From Helochares maculicollis (Eukaryota; Arthropoda; Insecta; Coleoptera; Hydrophilidae), in assembly GCA_033557835.1 (NCBI GenBank), contig JAWQRO010000276.1:1-44911 (forward strand): a stretch of 44,911 nt of DNA. Direction: 5' to 3'. Both the position numbers and the translations under genes were made by a program. The notes beneath the pieces were generated by a model. That model saw nothing but the letters and a program-made list of their open reading frames with translations. It was not told where the DNA came from and searched no databases. Shown here piece after piece: positions 43,800 to 44,911 of this stretch (positions are counted from its first letter, which is position 1; each line of letters starts with the position of its first letter).

Positions 43800-44911
43800 A
43801 CGTTTGCCGGTTCTATTCAAACTTGTCGATGCAAGCGTCTCAAATCCAGAAATTGCTGTTCAGATAAGTATTTTTATAGGTAAAATATAGTATCATAAAT
43901 GTGCAAATTTATAAAACTGTTGCTTTATATGTATACAGCCGCATAGGCAACCAAAACTACCAGTAAGTAGATTGGAGTATATACACAGATGTCCTATAAA
44001 ATATGTTAAGTGCTACGGAATTCACTACAAAGTTACAAAAGAACCTCTTGTGTAAATAAAACTGCCAGTAGATTTAAAACACATATATTGGCTCGTCAAC
44101 ATTTATATTTATATCATGAATAGTAGTCAACGGTCACGTCGTCAGTTACAAAACAGTCGAGTTATATTCGCACTCATAACTATAATTTTCTTTGCAGTTG
44201 TTCAATATATTTGACGCTATCAAAGCATAAAGACTTGCTTACTAGGTACTAACAGGCAATCGTTTGATCGAAAGAGTAATTAAAATAAACTAATTCGGAA
44301 ACCGATTGAAATTGTTTGGTTGTATATGGATATGACTGCACATTATGAACACTTATACTTATTTTTAAATGTATTATTGACGGTGAACAGCAGATGAGTG
44401 TAAATTAACAACAAACGAAACAAATAATTATTGCTTCTGACGTGTAGTCATTTACGCTATGGAATTGTGAGGAATACATGTTTGCAGAAATTGCAAAAAT
44501 TAAGCGTAATAGCAGTTTTCAAAAGTCATGGAATATGGCCTTTGTGGTGAAAAAAAAAGTCTGCGGTATGCTCAAGCAGATCAACAAACTCTTCAACATA
44601 TAAATGAGATCGACCTTACCCGACTCCTGGATAGAACAATATTAACAATAAGCATAGGAAATTGACAGAGCAATGTTAGCAATGAAATGCTCAAATATGG
44701 GCGACATACATGTGAGGCGATCATCAGCAATCTTCACCCTACGTGGAATTGTCAGAAAAATCTGTGGAGTCCAATAACTCAGCGTACTCGTGCTTCATAG
44801 ATCTATTATAAGACTTTGATAGAGTGAAACTTTTTTGTTAAGTATTTTAAGCCCCAAAGAAGGAGATCCAACCACATTATAGTTATGAATTCTTATTTAA
44901 AATGGGGTATA
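43800..44911. other. Upstream flank of QNG1 to window end
   Basis: AT-rich DNA containing the presumed QNG1 promoter. I see no recognisable coding exon or repeat here. Confidence 0.4.

Noticed and set aside
1..44911. tRNA, rRNA or other structured RNA genes
   Set aside because: No cloverleaf with A/B boxes, rRNA segment or snRNA-like sequence was recognised by eye. A dedicated covariance-model scan would be needed to exclude small ones.

Overview
This window is nuclear DNA from an insect, AT-rich and intron-containing. The best taxonomic clue is a mitochondrial-clan P450 that reads as CYP302A1 (disembodied), an arthropod ecdysteroid 'Halloween' enzyme. Mariner elements, a non-LTR retrotransposon remnant and a roughly 164-bp satellite-like array fit an insect genome. 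A beetle or other holometabolous insect is plausible, but the order cannot be fixed from sequence alone. Left part (1-15.4 kb): gene-poor and repeat-rich. It opens with the 3' end of one mariner. It then holds copy 1 of an unclassified dispersed repeat, a tandem duplication of about 470 bp, a 5'-truncated and internally deleted mariner, a reverse-transcriptase tail on the minus strand, a complete but dead mariner with TIRs and TA duplications, and an inverted second copy of the dispersed repeat. Two short clusters of regulatory-type motifs and a GC-rich stretch that could be an upstream exon are flagged. Middle (15.4-24.5 kb): a two-exon secreted leucine-rich-repeat protein (minus) and an intronless IER2/IER5-type immediate-early gene (minus) whose upstream region carries a TATA box, an inverted CCAAT box and a perfect CRE, with an AP-1 site in the likely 5' UTR. 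These are followed by a satellite-like array of about ten units and a third dispersed-repeat fragment. Right part (24.5-43.8 kb): gene-dense. Haspin kinase (plus, 8 exons, predicted 1703 aa) has a very long disordered N-terminus and a 1300-bp mariner in intron 2. PIG-V (plus, single exon, 488 aa) follows, then CYP302A1 (plus, 7 exons, 507 aa). QNG1, the queuosine-salvage glycosylase (minus, 3 exons, 331 aa), is tail-to-tail with CYP302A1. All splice junctions given were read by hand and agree in phase. The genes are unrelated in function (mitotic histone kinase, GPI-anchor mannosyltransferase, ecdysone synthesis, queuosine salvage), so this is an ordinary eukaryotic neighbourhood, not an operon. 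The most unusual feature is a stretch of 20 SQ/TQ sites in about 250 residues of the haspin N-terminus, which resembles an ATM/ATR-type SQ/TQ cluster domain.
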